Below, one piece after another: positions 1 through 8,245 of a stretch of DNA of 35,624 nucleotides. The notes under the pieces are model-generated. The model was not told the DNA's origin, made no database searches, and was given only the letters and a program-made list of their open reading frames with translations. The stretch covers positions 1-35,624 of the forward strand of contig JANOHV010000265.1 in NCBI GenBank assembly GCA_031406795.1, read 5' to 3'. The DNA comes from DATDCY01 sp031406795 [NCBI: Candidatus Rokuibacteriota bacterium]. GTDB taxonomy: Bacteria > JAUVQV01. The first letter of the stretch is position 1. Each line of letters opens with the position of its first letter. The position numbers were made by a program, and so were the translations under genes.

Positions 1-235
1 GCCGGGCCTCGTTCACGACCATCTTGCGGCCGTCGAGTTCAAAATCGTTGAAGCGCTGGATCGCCTGCGAACCCTCGGAGGAGGATTCCATTTCGACGAA
101 GGCGAACCCCCGCGACTGCCCGGTGAACTTGTCCGACACCAGCTCGCAACTGCCGACTGCGCCCGCCTGCTCGAAAATCGTGCGGACATCCGCCTCCGAA
201 GTCGAGAAAGCAAGGTTTCCCACATACAATTTCAT
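1..235 (-). CDS. RRM-type RNA-binding protein, 3' part cut by window edge
   Basis: The first 78 codons of a single-RRM RNA-binding protein are present; the gene runs off the left end. The N-terminus begins MKLYVGNLAF, which holds the RNP2 motif (LYVGNL), and RNP1 follows as RGFAFVEM near residues 43-50. These are the aromatic strands that bind single-stranded RNA in the RRM fold. Small one-RRM proteins of this kind are common in bacteria and are thought to act as RNA chaperones. The ATG at 235 is preceded by AGGACAGG at Shine-Dalgarno distance, so the start is well supported. Only the RRM is visible; whether a Gly-rich tail follows cannot be seen. Confidence 0.9.
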   Translation of the reverse strand, partial: MKLYVGNLAFSTSEADVRTIFEQAGAVGSCELVSDKFTGQSRGFAFVEMESSSEGSQAIQRFNDFELDGRKMVVNEAR

Positions 236-325
236 GCTTGTGCCTGTCCTTTCTATCGCCGTTTGCCGGCCCGTTGCGCGATCATACCACGCCCGCGCCC
301 GTGCCGCCGCGCTGAAAATACGAAA

Positions 326-352
326 GGGACGCGGCGTCGCACGCCGCGCCCC
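326..352 (-). terminator. Probable intrinsic terminator after the ACT-domain gene
   Basis: A strong hairpin lies 20 bases past the ACT gene stop. The 7-bp perfect stem GCGGCGT/ACGCCGC has a 3-base loop and extends by further G-C pairs with one mismatch. On the minus strand it is followed by a broken T-rich tract (CCCTTTCGTATTTTC). The tract is imperfect, so the call is moderate. Confidence 0.5.
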
Positions 353-372
353 CCGATACCGGATTGAGCACC

Positions 373-795
373 CTAGAGACCGGCAATGATCTTCATCGCC
401 CTGGCAGCGGCCGCAGTCGTATCGACGGCCACGTGAGCGACGAACTTCTTGCCGATCGCCGCCGCGGAGAAGCCGCGGAGGTTGACGCCCGCCTCGGCCA
501 GCGCGGCCGCGATCTTCGCGCCCTGCCCGGGCTTGTCCGGCCCCTCAACCCGCACGGTGTGCAGGCTCGGGGTCTTCTTGAAGCCGGCCCGCTTGGCAGC
601 CGCCAGACCAGCCGCGCCGGAGATCGGCGTGACGAAAACGACACCCGTGCCCGGCTTGTCGGGCGACCGGCGCGCGATGACGAACTCCAGATTGACCTTG
701 GCGGCGGCCAGCGTTTCGAGCTTTGCCGAAAGCCCGCCCGGCTGATCCTTGATGGTTGCTGCCCAGGTATCGACCCGTTCCACCTTCAGTGCCAT
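373..795 (-). CDS. ACT-domain protein (140 aa)
   Basis: This encodes a small protein with two ACT-like halves. The first spans about residues 1-68 and includes DQPGGLSAKLETLAAAKVN, a typical ACT ligand-loop pattern. The second spans about 70-140 and includes GPDKPGQGAKIAAALAEAGV. ACT domains bind small ligands, usually amino acids, to regulate enzymes; free-standing ACT proteins of this size are common but mostly uncharacterised. I chose the ATG at 795 rather than a longer upstream frame because GGGAGGG lies six bases before it and the protein then starts MALKVERVDTW, directly in the ACT fold. The substrate cannot be told from sequence. Confidence 0.8.
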   Translation of the reverse strand: MALKVERVDTWAATIKDQPGGLSAKLETLAAAKVNLEFVIARRSPDKPGTGVVFVTPISGAAGLAAAKRAGFKKTPSLHTVRVEGPDKPGQGAKIAAALAEAGVNLRGFSAAAIGKKFVAHVAVDTTAAAARAMKIIAGL

Positions 796-922
796 GCCAC
801 CCTCCCGGTTTCGCGATTGATACAGTACCGCACCCCGCTGGGAGCATACCGTGAGGAGCAAACCGGGTCAAGCCTGAGTCCAGACCTTTTCGGGGACCAC
901 CGGTCCCCGGAGTCTACTGCTT

Positions 923-1096
923 TCAGCTGGTCACACAGCGGGGACGGGTGCGGGCCCTGAGCCGGGCCTGATCCGGCGCCATATGGCAGCGTTTGTATTT
1001 CACGCCGCTTCCGCACCAGCACGCATCGTTGCGCCCGGGCGTCTTCTCAACAGCCGGGACTGCCCTCTCGCCGAACAATCTCTTCAACCACTGCAT
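923..1096 (-). CDS. SEC-C metal-binding motif protein (57 aa)
   Basis: A very small protein with a SEC-C zinc-binding motif: GRNDACWCGSGVKYKRCH, in which the Cys-x-Cys and Cys-His pairs provide the metal ligands. This motif is best known from the C-terminus of SecA, where it binds SecB, but it also occurs in many small stand-alone proteins of unknown role. The ATG at 1096 is preceded by GAGGAGGCGGC, a strong ribosome-binding site, and gives MQWLKRLFGERAV. The tail after the motif is Arg-rich. It lies alone between the ACT gene and the repeat region. Confidence 0.75.
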   Translation of the reverse strand: MQWLKRLFGERAVPAVEKTPGRNDACWCGSGVKYKRCHMAPDQARLRARTRPRCVTS

Positions 1097-1182
1097 GCCG
1101 CCTCCTCGATTCCACCAGACTGCCAAACAAAATTGCAACTGATCCCTATGATGCCGTTAAGAAGAATTAGACTCTGCCAGTA

Positions 1183-1338
1183 ATCGTTCAGTGAAGTACG
1201 GCAACTTTTCCCGTTCGTGGTGAGCCGTGAGCTTGACGAACGGTCGAACCACGAACGGGAAAGAGTCCACATACAAGCGCCCTTCGACGGGCTCAGGGCG
1301 AACGGTGCTGATCGGGCCACCATTCATTCACTGGTTAC
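1183..1338. repeat. MITE-like dispersed repeat, copy A
   Basis: About 150 bp that recurs at 8246-8399 with near identity. It holds a perfect 15-bp inverted repeat (arms 1207-1221 and 1248-1262, core CCCGTTCGTGGT), then a second shorter hairpin around CGCCCTTCGACGGGCTCAGG. The ends are imperfect inverted repeats (left AGTAATCGTTCAGTGAA; right, read on the other strand, GGTAACCAGTGAAT). It has no coding capacity, which fits a non-autonomous miniature element or a REP-type repeat. Confidence 0.75.
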
Positions 1339-1777
1339 CTCTGTCAACAGATGCAATTCGCGCGGACTCTAAGTCGCCGCCGATTTTATCAACAGCAGCA
1401 TCTTAAGTCCGTGGAAATCGTGCAATCGTGGGTCTTTGCGATACCGGACGCCTGTGGATATCATGGTGCGCTTGTCGCTCATGGCTGCTGATAGCCGCCG
1501 AACGGAAATGGTTATGTTTATAACTATTTATTGATTAACATTACCAATGTCTTATATGGAATATGATCATTGCCTTTCAAGGGAAATATTTGCGGTATCG
1601 TGCAAGAAATTTCTGATGGACTATGATCAACTTCTCACAGCATGATATTTCAAAGAACTTCAGGCAGTTACCAAGTCAGCGCGCGAGGTGATTGGACTTT
1701 TCAACAGTCTATAGCAACACTATTCTTCAGCCGACGGGCACTCCCCTTGCAGACAGCACTCCCCCCTGCCGGATGCT
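1339..1777. other. AT-rich intergenic stretch without a recognisable gene
   Basis: No coding sequence with a ribosome-binding site or a recognisable product is seen on either strand. Bases about 1510-1665 are clearly AT-rich compared with their surroundings and contain two TATGATCA-type words. This could be old promoter DNA or the remains of transferred DNA. Confidence 0.5.
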
Positions 1778-2464
1778 TCAGCGCGTGCGCTGTGAGCGCA
1801 CGCGGGCGATTGCATCGAGCACGCGGGGATAGACGAGATCGTTGATGACCCGATACCCCTCGGCCGTCGGATGCAGGCCATCGTCCTGATTGAGTTCCGG
1901 GTTGGCCGCGACTCCTTCGAGGAAGAACGGGATCAGCACGGCCTTGTGCCGCTGTGCCAGCTCCGGGTAGACGCGGGCGAAGGCCGTGGTGTACGTCGGG
2001 CCGAGATTGCGCAGCGCCTGCATCCCCGCCAGGACCACCGTCACGCGCTTTTCGGCAAGGGTGGTCAGGATCGCCTCGAGATTCGCGCGCAGGACCTGCG
2101 GGGGGATGCCGCGCAGTCCGTCGTTCGCGCCGGTCTCGAGTATCATGATGTCGGGTTTGAGGCTCAGCACCCACTCCAGGCGGGCACGCGCGCCGCTCGA
2201 GGTCTCGCCGCTGATCCCCGCGTTGACCACCTGCCAGCGAAAGCCCGCGGCACGCAACCGGCGCTCCAGTTGTGCCGGCCAGGCGTCGCGTTCCGCGACC
2301 CCCAGCCCCGCGGTCAGGCTGTCGCCGAGCGCGACGATCACGCCTTCGTCGGGGGCGGCCGCCTGCGCGAGGCAAGTGCCGGGCGCCAGCGCGATGACCA
2401 GAGCCGCGCCGAGTGCGGCGCCGCCAAACACGAACGGGATCCTGAATGCCGCCATGTCGATCAT
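1778..2464 (-). CDS. tesA: TesA-type SGNH arylesterase / acyl-CoA thioesterase I
   Basis: A periplasmic SGNH hydrolase that cleaves acyl thioesters, short-chain esters and lysophospholipids. All four family blocks are visible: ALGDSLTAGLGV (nucleophile Ser), GISGET (oxyanion Gly), GANDGL (oxyanion Asn) and DGLHPTAEGY (catalytic Asp and His). An N-terminal hydrophobic segment ending about AQAAAP is a probable signal peptide. The length of 228 residues is close to the usual size. It follows ybbA-ybbP on the same strand, the classic YbbAP-TesA neighbourhood; in E. coli tesA is transcribed divergently from ybbA. ATG 2464 and ATG 2455 are both possible starts; GAGAAG upstream favours 2464. Confidence 0.93.
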   Translation of the reverse strand: MIDMAAFRIPFVFGGAALGAALVIALAPGTCLAQAAAPDEGVIVALGDSLTAGLGVAERDAWPAQLERRLRAAGFRWQVVNAGISGETSSGARARLEWVLSLKPDIMILETGANDGLRGIPPQVLRANLEAILTTLAEKRVTVVLAGMQALRNLGPTYTTAFARVYPELAQRHKAVLIPFFLEGVAANPELNQDDGLHPTAEGYRVINDLVYPRVLDAIARVRSQRTR

Positions 2465-2548
2465 TCTAGCGAACTTCTCGAGGATTCGGAAATCAGCTCA
2501 CACCGTCTGCATGCAGGCTACGGGGTCCAGACGCTGCGATCCGATGCC

Positions 2549-2574
2549 GGGCGGGGATCAACCCCGCCCCTACA
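2549..2574 (-). repeat. GTAGGGGCGGG-type palindromic repeat, copy 1
   Basis: A perfect 8-bp stem (GGGCGGGG/CCCCGCCC) with a 5-base loop, read on the minus strand as GTAGGGGCGGGG then TTGATCCCCGCCC. A diverged copy in the other orientation lies at 8176-8203. There is no T-run on either side, so it is a dispersed palindrome rather than a standard terminator. It sits between ybbP and tesA. Confidence 0.6.
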
Positions 2575-2642
2575 ATTCTGACGGATCGGGTTCTTTGGTT
2601 GGGGTGGGTTTCCCCCCCTCCCACGCCGCAAATGGGCCCTTT

Positions 2643-5144
2643 TCAGCTGCCGTCACTGGTGCGGAGGAAGTCCGCGGGGCGGCGGCGGAGTACCGGCAGC
2701 GACGCCGCAAGCCCGACCCCGATGGTGATCAGCGTGGTCAGCGCCACCACCGCGAGGCTCGATGACAAGAACGGGTGCCAGCGCAGATTCAGCCGCCAGG
2801 TCGCGATCCCCCAGGTGATCGCCTGCGCGAACACCAGCGCGAGCACTCCGCTCGCCAGGCCGACGAGCGCCCCCTCGAGTGCGAAGACCAGCAGCACGAA
2901 GCGCGAACTGGCGCCGAGGATCCGGTAGTGGACCGCTTCGAGGAGACGGGCGCGCCGCGTCGCGAGCACCGAACTGGCCGTGATCAGCAGTCCGGCCACG
3001 ATCCCGAGCAGCGTGAAGAAGCGGATGATGCCCGAGAGCCGCGCGACCAGCGTCGCGGCTTGCGCGGCCGCGGCGCCGACGTCGACGACGCTCACGTTCG
3101 GGAACGCCGCCGCCACGCGGTTCTGCGCCGGCAGGGTCTCCCCCTTCGGGACGCGCGCGGCCGCGAAGACCGTTTGCGGCGCCTTGCCGAGGACCGCGGT
3201 CGGGAAGACGAAGTAGAAGAACGGCCGCGGCGAGGCGTCGGTGCGCCGCCGGATGCTCGACACCACCGCGTCGACGGAGACGCCCTGGACCCGGAACGTC
3301 ATCCGGTCGCCGATCTTCAGCGGGGCCATCTCGAGAACCTCCTCGAGGATCGAGACCTGCGCCCCGGCGATCCCGGAATCGAAGAGCGCGGGACCACGCG
3401 TCAGCTCCTCGTCGGCCAGCAGCGCCTCGCGATAGGTCAGATAGAAGTCGCGCCCGAAGTTGTCGCGGGGTTTGCGGCGCTCCCGCTCGCGCTCGATGGC
3501 GGCACCGTTGATCGCGGCCACCTGTGCGACGACCACCGGGTAGAATTCCGCCGGCGTCCCGAGCGTCTTCGCGAATTCCCCGAGCTGCGCCGGCTGCAGG
3601 TCGAGGAAGAAGAGGTTGGGCGCGTCCGGGGGGTACGACTGCACGAATTGGGCGTCGAGCGTGCGCTCGAGCAGGCCGATGGCCAGGATCACCGTGAGCG
3701 CCGCGGTGAGCGTCACGATCACCGGCCGCGTGGCGTTGCCGGGCCGGAAGAGACCCCGCAGCGCCTGGCGCAGCGGCAGCGCGCGCACGGGGAGCCGGCG
3801 CGCCAGCCGCAGCAGCCCCTCGGCGCCGAGGGCGGCCAGCGCGATCAGCCCGACCAGCCCGCCGAGCAGCCACAGGCCGAGCTTGAGGTCGCGCACCTGC
3901 CAGAGCACGAGGGCGCCGATGAGCGCCGCGGCGAGGCCCCCGCCAAGCCAGAACGGGAGCTGACGGGGCAGGCGCGCCGGGTCGCGGCGAAAGATCGCAA
4001 CTGGCGAAATCTCGCGCAGCCGCCAGAGCGGCAGAAAGGCGAACAGCCCGGTCACGATCGCGCCGAGGGCGAACCCCTCGAAGACCGTCGCGGCGGCAAG
4101 TTGAGGGCGCAGGCCCCCGGGGATCAAGCCGGAAAAAAGCGGGAAGAACAGCACCTGCAGCAGGTAGCTGCCGGCGATCCCGAGCAGCGTGCCGAGCGCC
4201 CCGAGGATCGCAGCCACCGCCAGGTACTGCGCCATCACGAAGCCTCCCGGCGCACCGAGCGCCTTCATCACCGCCACGGTGTCGCGCTTCTCGCGCAGGA
4301 AGGCCGTCAGCGCGCTCTGGATGCCGATCCCGGAGAGCAGCAGCGTGAAGGTGCCGATCAGCGAGAGGAAGAAGAGGAAGTTGTCGAGGAACCGCTTGGG
4401 GCCGGAACTGGCGGTGAGGTAGGTCTGGACGCGCTCCGCATCGGGGAGGGCTGCTGCGCCGAGACCGGCGGCGACCCGGCCGATCGCCGCCGGGTCGCGG
4501 ACCTTGAGCAGCAGGCGGTAGTCGACACGGCTCCCCTGCCCGATCAGGTCGAGGCGCCCGAGCTCGGACGCGGCGATGAAGACCCGCGGCCCGAGCGAGA
4601 AGAACGTCACCGGACGGTCGGCCTCGCGCACCGCGACATCGGCGATCAGCAGCGGCCGGCCCCCGAGCAGCAGACGATCGCCCACGCGCAGCCCAAGGCG
4701 GCCGAGAACCGTCTCCTCGACGATCGCCGTCCCCGGCTGAAGTATCCTGCCGAAGGGGCGCCCCGACGCGAGCGCGACCTCCCCGTACCACGGGTAGCCG
4801 GGCTCGACGGCCTTCACGTTGGTCAGCAGCGAACCTTCGCGCCCCTCGGGCGTGACCATCGAGTAGAACTCCCAGGTGCGCGCGGCGGAGACTTCGCCCC
4901 GCCGTGACAGCGCGTCGACGGCGCCGGTGAGGCCGGGGGAGAAGTCGCGATGCGCGTGCAGGATGACGTCGGCGGCGTGCAGTCCGCGCGCGTCCTGCAG
5001 CAGCCTCGCGTTCACGCTGCGGCCGAAACCGCGCAGCGAGACCAGCGCGAGCATCGAGAGCGCGACGCAGAGCAGGAAGATGCCGGTCTGGCTCCCGGCG
5101 CCGGAGAACTGGCGGCGGATGAAGCCCGGGTGCAGCAGTCTCAC
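2643..5144 (-). CDS. ybbP: ABC transporter permease, YbbP/FtsX-MacB type (833 aa)
   Basis: A large permease of the type VII (mechanotransmission) ABC class, partner of the ATPase encoded just upstream. It has an N-terminal membrane helix (FLLCVALSMLALVSLRG), a periplasmic MacB-PCD-like domain, a first FtsX helix bundle at about residues 250-440, a second periplasmic domain and a C-terminal FtsX bundle (about 700-820). Two FtsX units plus extra helices is the YbbP layout; the E. coli protein is of similar length. The GTG start at 5144 overlaps the ybbA stop (GTGA), so the two are translationally coupled. YbbAP-TesA is thought to extract hydrophobic compounds from the inner membrane; the substrate here is unknown. 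Confidence 0.9.
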   Translation of the reverse strand: MRLLHPGFIRRQFSGAGSQTGIFLLCVALSMLALVSLRGFGRSVNARLLQDARGLHAADVILHAHRDFSPGLTGAVDALSRRGEVSAARTWEFYSMVTPEGREGSLLTNVKAVEPGYPWYGEVALASGRPFGRILQPGTAIVEETVLGRLGLRVGDRLLLGGRPLLIADVAVREADRPVTFFSLGPRVFIAASELGRLDLIGQGSRVDYRLLLKVRDPAAIGRVAAGLGAAALPDAERVQTYLTASSGPKRFLDNFLFFLSLIGTFTLLLSGIGIQSALTAFLREKRDTVAVMKALGAPGGFVMAQYLAVAAILGALGTLLGIAGSYLLQVLFFPLFSGLIPGGLRPQLAAATVFEGFALGAIVTGLFAFLPLWRLREISPVAIFRRDPARLPRQLPFWLGGGLAAALIGALVLWQVRDLKLGLWLLGGLVGLIALAALGAEGLLRLARRLPVRALPLRQALRGLFRPGNATRPVIVTLTAALTVILAIGLLERTLDAQFVQSYPPDAPNLFFLDLQPAQLGEFAKTLGTPAEFYPVVVAQVAAINGAAIERERERRKPRDNFGRDFYLTYREALLADEELTRGPALFDSGIAGAQVSILEEVLEMAPLKIGDRMTFRVQGVSVDAVVSSIRRRTDASPRPFFYFVFPTAVLGKAPQTVFAAARVPKGETLPAQNRVAAAFPNVSVVDVGAAAAQAATLVARLSGIIRFFTLLGIVAGLLITASSVLATRRARLLEAVHYRILGASSRFVLLVFALEGALVGLASGVLALVFAQAITWGIATWRLNLRWHPFLSSSLAVVALTTLITIGVGLAASLPVLRRRPADFLRTSDGS

Positions 5145-5818
5145 GGCGGGGCGCTGATGCGACCGTCCACCAGGGTGATCACCCGGTCGGCGCGCGCGGC
5201 GATTTCGGCGCTGTGGGTCACCATGACGAGCGCCGTCCCCCGCTCGCGCTGCAGATCGAGCATCAGGTTCAGCACCGAGTGTCCGCTCACCGTGTCGAGA
5301 TTGCCGGTGGGCTCGTCGGCGAAGACGACCGCCGGCTCGTTCACGAGAGCGCGACAGATCGCGACCCGCTGCTGCTCGCCGCCCGAGAGCTGGTGCGGGA
5401 AATTCGCCGCCCGCCCGTCGACGCCGGCTTTCGCCAGCAGAGCCTCGGCCTTCTCGCGCGCCCGCGCGTCCCCGCGCAGCTCGGCCGGGAACATCACGTT
5501 CTCGAGCGCCGAGAGCGAGGGAATCAGGTGATACGACTGGAAGACGAAGCCGATCGTGGTGTTGCGCAGCGGCGCCAGCTGCTCCTCCGAGAGGGTCGTC
5601 AGCTCGCGCCCCTCCAGACGCACCGTGCCCGCGTTCGGACGGTCCAGCCCGGAGAGCAGCGTAATCAGCGTAGTCTTGCCGCTGCCGGAAGGCCCGGCGA
5701 TCACGAGGAACTCGCCGCGGTCGACGTCGAGCGAGACGCCGTCGATGACGGTCAGCAGGCGCTCGCCGACGGGGTAGGTGCGGACCAGGCCGCGGGCTTC
5801 GAGGAGAGCCGGTGGCAC
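5141..5818 (-). CDS. ybbA: ABC transporter ATP-binding protein, YbbA/LolD type
   Basis: A 225-residue ATPase that powers the adjacent YbbP permease. Walker A is GPSGSGKTT, the signature is LSGGEQQRVAICRAL, Walker B is VVFADEPTGNLD and the switch His lies in MVTHS. The sequence around Walker B (DEPTGNLD) is typical of the LolD/MacB/YbbA/FtsE clade. The start is a GTG seven bases after the tyrosine kinase stop, so transcription probably continues from the EPS genes into ybbA-ybbP-tesA. LolD is the main alternative, but the single large two-bundle permease and tesA downstream favour YbbA. Confidence 0.92.
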   Translation of the reverse strand: MPPALLEARGLVRTYPVGERLLTVIDGVSLDVDRGEFLVIAGPSGSGKTTLITLLSGLDRPNAGTVRLEGRELTTLSEEQLAPLRNTTIGFVFQSYHLIPSLSALENVMFPAELRGDARAREKAEALLAKAGVDGRAANFPHQLSGGEQQRVAICRALVNEPAVVFADEPTGNLDTVSGHSVLNLMLDLQRERGTALVMVTHSAEIAARADRVITLVDGRISAPP

Positions 5819-5825
5819 CGACCGC

Positions 5826-6539
5826 TCAGTAATAGCCGTACTTCTTCGGGGTGCTGATGCCGTTGAGGACGACGCCGAGCACCGGGCGGTCCTGCAATTG
5901 CTCCCGGGCGGTCTTGACCAGCTCGCGGGGGGAAACCCGGCCGTCGACCACCAGCAGGATGCCGTCCACGTAGCCGGAGAGCAGCAGTGTGTCGGTGATC
6001 GAGGTCAGCGGCGGCGAATCCACGACCAGATAGTCGTAGCGGGCCGCCAGCCGCCGCAGCAGGGCCGGGGCCTCGGCCGATTGCAGCAGTTCCGCCGCAC
6101 TCTGCGTGGGGGATCCGGCCGAGAGCAGGTCGAGGTGAGGGCTGTTCGAAGCCGCGATCGCGTCCTCCTCCGGGACGCGCCCCTGGAGCAAATCAGTCAG
6201 CCCCGGCGCGCGGTCAATGCCGAAGAGGGTGTGCACGCTCGGCTTGCGCAAGTCGGCATCGACCAGCAGCGTCCGCCACTCCATCTGGGCGAACGAGCGG
6301 GCCAGCGTCGCGGACACCGTCGTCTTCCCCTCCTGCGGCAGGGAACTCGTCACCAGCAGGACCTTGTGGCGTTCGTTCAGTGCGGCGGCCACCCGCGTGC
6401 GCAGGCTGCGGAATTCCTCCCCGTAGCCGTTCCACATCTCGACCGGCATCTTGCCCTTCTTCACCTTCCGGGCGCCCGAGAGGCTCGGGCCGGCGGGAGC
6501 ACTCGCGACGGGAACGGCGGGGGGGATCAACTCGGCCAT
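5826..6539 (-). CDS. EPS tyrosine autokinase (BY-kinase, CpsD/EpsG type)
   Basis: The cytoplasmic bacterial tyrosine kinase that works with the chain-length protein encoded two bases upstream. Walker A is LPQEGKTT (Lys72), Walker A' is LLVDADLRKP (about 91-100) and Walker B is LVVDSPP (about 171-177). The C-terminus KKYGYY is a short tyrosine cluster, the expected autophosphorylation site. At 237 residues it is the stand-alone kinase form, not the Wzc fusion, and it matches the kinase of exosortase-associated EPS loci. Cycling between phosphorylated and unphosphorylated states is known to control polymer length and export in this family. Confidence 0.92.
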   Translation of the reverse strand: MAELIPPAVPVASAPAGPSLSGARKVKKGKMPVEMWNGYGEEFRSLRTRVAAALNERHKVLLVTSSLPQEGKTTVSATLARSFAQMEWRTLLVDADLRKPSVHTLFGIDRAPGLTDLLQGRVPEEDAIAASNSPHLDLLSAGSPTQSAAELLQSAEAPALLRRLAARYDYLVVDSPPLTSITDTLLLSGYVDGILLVVDGRVSPRELVKTAREQLQDRPVLGVVLNGISTPKKYGYY

Positions 6540-6541
6540 GG

Positions 6542-8101
6542 TCAGCGCCCTTTCGCCAGCACGTTGATCACCTGGTCCCAGAAGAGGAAGCCAGCGACAG
6601 CACCTGCGTAGAGAAGGCCGGCGACCGAGAGGGCGATCGACTTGAAGACCAGCTGCGAGTCCTGCTGCTTCGTGCGGTGCCGCGGAATCCCGGCGAGCAC
6701 CTTGAGGCCGAGGGACTTCTGCACCTCCTCGACGGTTTGGAACGAGGTGTCGAGCTGGGCCAGCAGAAACACGAGAAGCGCATTCAGACCCAACCCGGCA
6801 GCGACGCCCATCAGGACCGTCGGAATCCGCTTCGGCCGCGACGGGGTGAGCGGCAGCGCCGCCGCCTGCAGGATCCGGAAGACCTCCCCCTTCTTCGAAG
6901 CCTCGAGTTCCTTCGAGACCTTGGCCTCCTCGAGCCGGCGCAGGAAGTTGTTGTAGATGTCGTTGTTGACGTCGTAGTCCCGCTTCAGCCGCGTCTGCTC
7001 CTGCTCCACTTCGGGGATGCCCTGGACTTTCCTCTCGTACCGGGCGAGCTCCTGGCTCAGTTGCTGATCCCGCGCGCTCAGCGCGCTGACCTGGAGTTCG
7101 AGCTGCTGCAGCTGCCCCATGCTCAACGCATCCTGGACCGACGGCTGCCGCGAGGAGGCGGCCTGGCTGGCCGGAACCGTCGGGTGCAGCGCAAGCTCCT
7201 GCCGCAGACCGGCAATCTCCGCCTTCAATGCCGCGACGTCGGGATAGGTCTCGGAGTAGTCGACGAGCAGCCGTCGCAGCTGCGCCTCCTTGTCCAGCAG
7301 CTGCGCCTGCAGCGGATTGGCCACCATCGTCGTGCCGGCCGCCACGGTGCCCTCCGGCAGCGGGCTGCCCGCCGGCAGCGACTGCTGGCGGAGAAGATCC
7401 CGCTGGAGTTTCGCCTGGCGCAGGCTGTTCTGGACCTCCATCAGCGTCGCCCGCAGCTGGTCCACCCGGGAGAGTTGCGCCGCGCGGTTCGAAGGGAGCT
7501 GGTCGACGTTCCGCTCTTCGAATTGGCGCAACGCGGCCTCCGCCTCCTCGAGCTTCGTGCGATAGACCTCGAGCTGGCTCTGCAGAAACTCCACGGCCGA
7601 CCCCGCCTCGCCGGCCTTGTTCGAGAGGCTGTCCTCGATGAAGATCCCGGCCAGCAGGTTCGTGACGTCCCGGACCTCCTTGGGGTCCTTGCCGCGGTAG
7701 GTGACCTGGAACGTGTCCGTTTCACGCTGCTTCGTCGTGATCTCGGTCTGTTTCATCATCCGTTGCACGAGTTCCTCGTGCTTGAGCGGCGCGGCATTCT
7801 GCGGCTCCAGCGCCAGGCGCGAGATGATCTTGTCGAAGTAGTCCCGGCTCAGGATCTCCTCGCGGATGCCTCGGAGGCGATCGTCCATCTCCGTGCTCAC
7901 TGCCAGCCCGCGGGTCAGCGGGTTGATCAGCTGGCTCTTCTCCATCCGGATCGTCGTCGTCGACTCGTAGCGCTTCGGGATGACCTTCAGGGCCGCGATC
8001 CCCGCCGCCGTCACGACAATCTGGATGCCCGCCAACCACCACGCCCTGCTCCAGGCGTGACGTCCGATCTTCTTCACCAATTCCAGTTCAGCGCTTGCCA
8101 T
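6542..8101 (-). CDS. Polysaccharide chain-length determinant (Wzz/GumC-like, XrtA-system type)
   Basis: An inner-membrane co-polymerase that sets EPS chain length. The first membrane helix is at about residues 20-40, after which RYESTTTIRMEKSQL opens the Wzz domain. A long periplasmic stretch with heptad-like coiled coil (about 160-420) follows, then a second helix at about 426-448. A third hydrophobic segment lies near the C-terminus (about 492-512). Length (519) and layout fit the chain-length protein of PEP-CTERM/exosortase loci. It has no kinase domain; the kinase is the next gene, two bases on. AAGGGA precedes the ATG. Upstream is a 406-bp gap with repeats, so this pair may have its own promoter. 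Confidence 0.9.
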   Translation of the reverse strand: MASAELELVKKIGRHAWSRAWWLAGIQIVVTAAGIAALKVIPKRYESTTTIRMEKSQLINPLTRGLAVSTEMDDRLRGIREEILSRDYFDKIISRLALEPQNAAPLKHEELVQRMMKQTEITTKQRETDTFQVTYRGKDPKEVRDVTNLLAGIFIEDSLSNKAGEAGSAVEFLQSQLEVYRTKLEEAEAALRQFEERNVDQLPSNRAAQLSRVDQLRATLMEVQNSLRQAKLQRDLLRQQSLPAGSPLPEGTVAAGTTMVANPLQAQLLDKEAQLRRLLVDYSETYPDVAALKAEIAGLRQELALHPTVPASQAASSRQPSVQDALSMGQLQQLELQVSALSARDQQLSQELARYERKVQGIPEVEQEQTRLKRDYDVNNDIYNNFLRRLEEAKVSKELEASKKGEVFRILQAAALPLTPSRPKRIPTVLMGVAAGLGLNALLVFLLAQLDTSFQTVEEVQKSLGLKVLAGIPRHRTKQQDSQLVFKSIALSVAGLLYAGAVAGFLFWDQVINVLAKGR

Positions 8102-8175
8102 GGTCCCTTTCGGTCCATTTCGTACTTCTCATACCTTCGATACTACAATGCATTCCACAAACTTTTTGTTCCGGC

Positions 8176-8203
8176 GTAGGGGAGCGGGTTTATCCCCTCC
8201 CGC
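8176..8203 (+). repeat. GTAGGGG-type palindromic repeat, copy 2
   Basis: Reads GTAGGGGAGCGGG then TTTATCCCCTCCCGC, with a stem broken by one mismatch. It shares the GTAGGGG start and the TTNATCCCC centre with the copy at 2549-2574, in the opposite orientation. A second small hairpin follows at 8210-8224. Confidence 0.55.
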
Positions 8204-8227
8204 ACGTTCAAGGCGAATCGCCTTTAT

Positions 8228-8243
8228 TGATTATACCCTGCAA
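8228..8243. repeat. 16-bp direct repeat, left copy
   Basis: The word TGATTATACCCTGCAA occurs here and, identically, at 8419-8434. The two copies flank the MITE-like element, nine bases to its left and about twenty to its right. They may be remains of a duplication made when the element arrived, or two copies of a binding or promoter site. Confidence 0.6.
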
Positions 8244-8245
8244 AG

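Noticed and set aside
1783-1803. Perfect 8-bp hairpin at the tesA 3' end
   Set aside because: It lies inside the coding sequence for the last residues (RVRSQR), has no T-run and is probably due to codon use.
2775-4907. Very long open frame on the plus strand opposite ybbP
   Set aside because: It encodes a low-complexity Arg/Glu/Asp-rich chain typical of the antisense of a high-GC gene. ybbP on the other strand has full family motifs.
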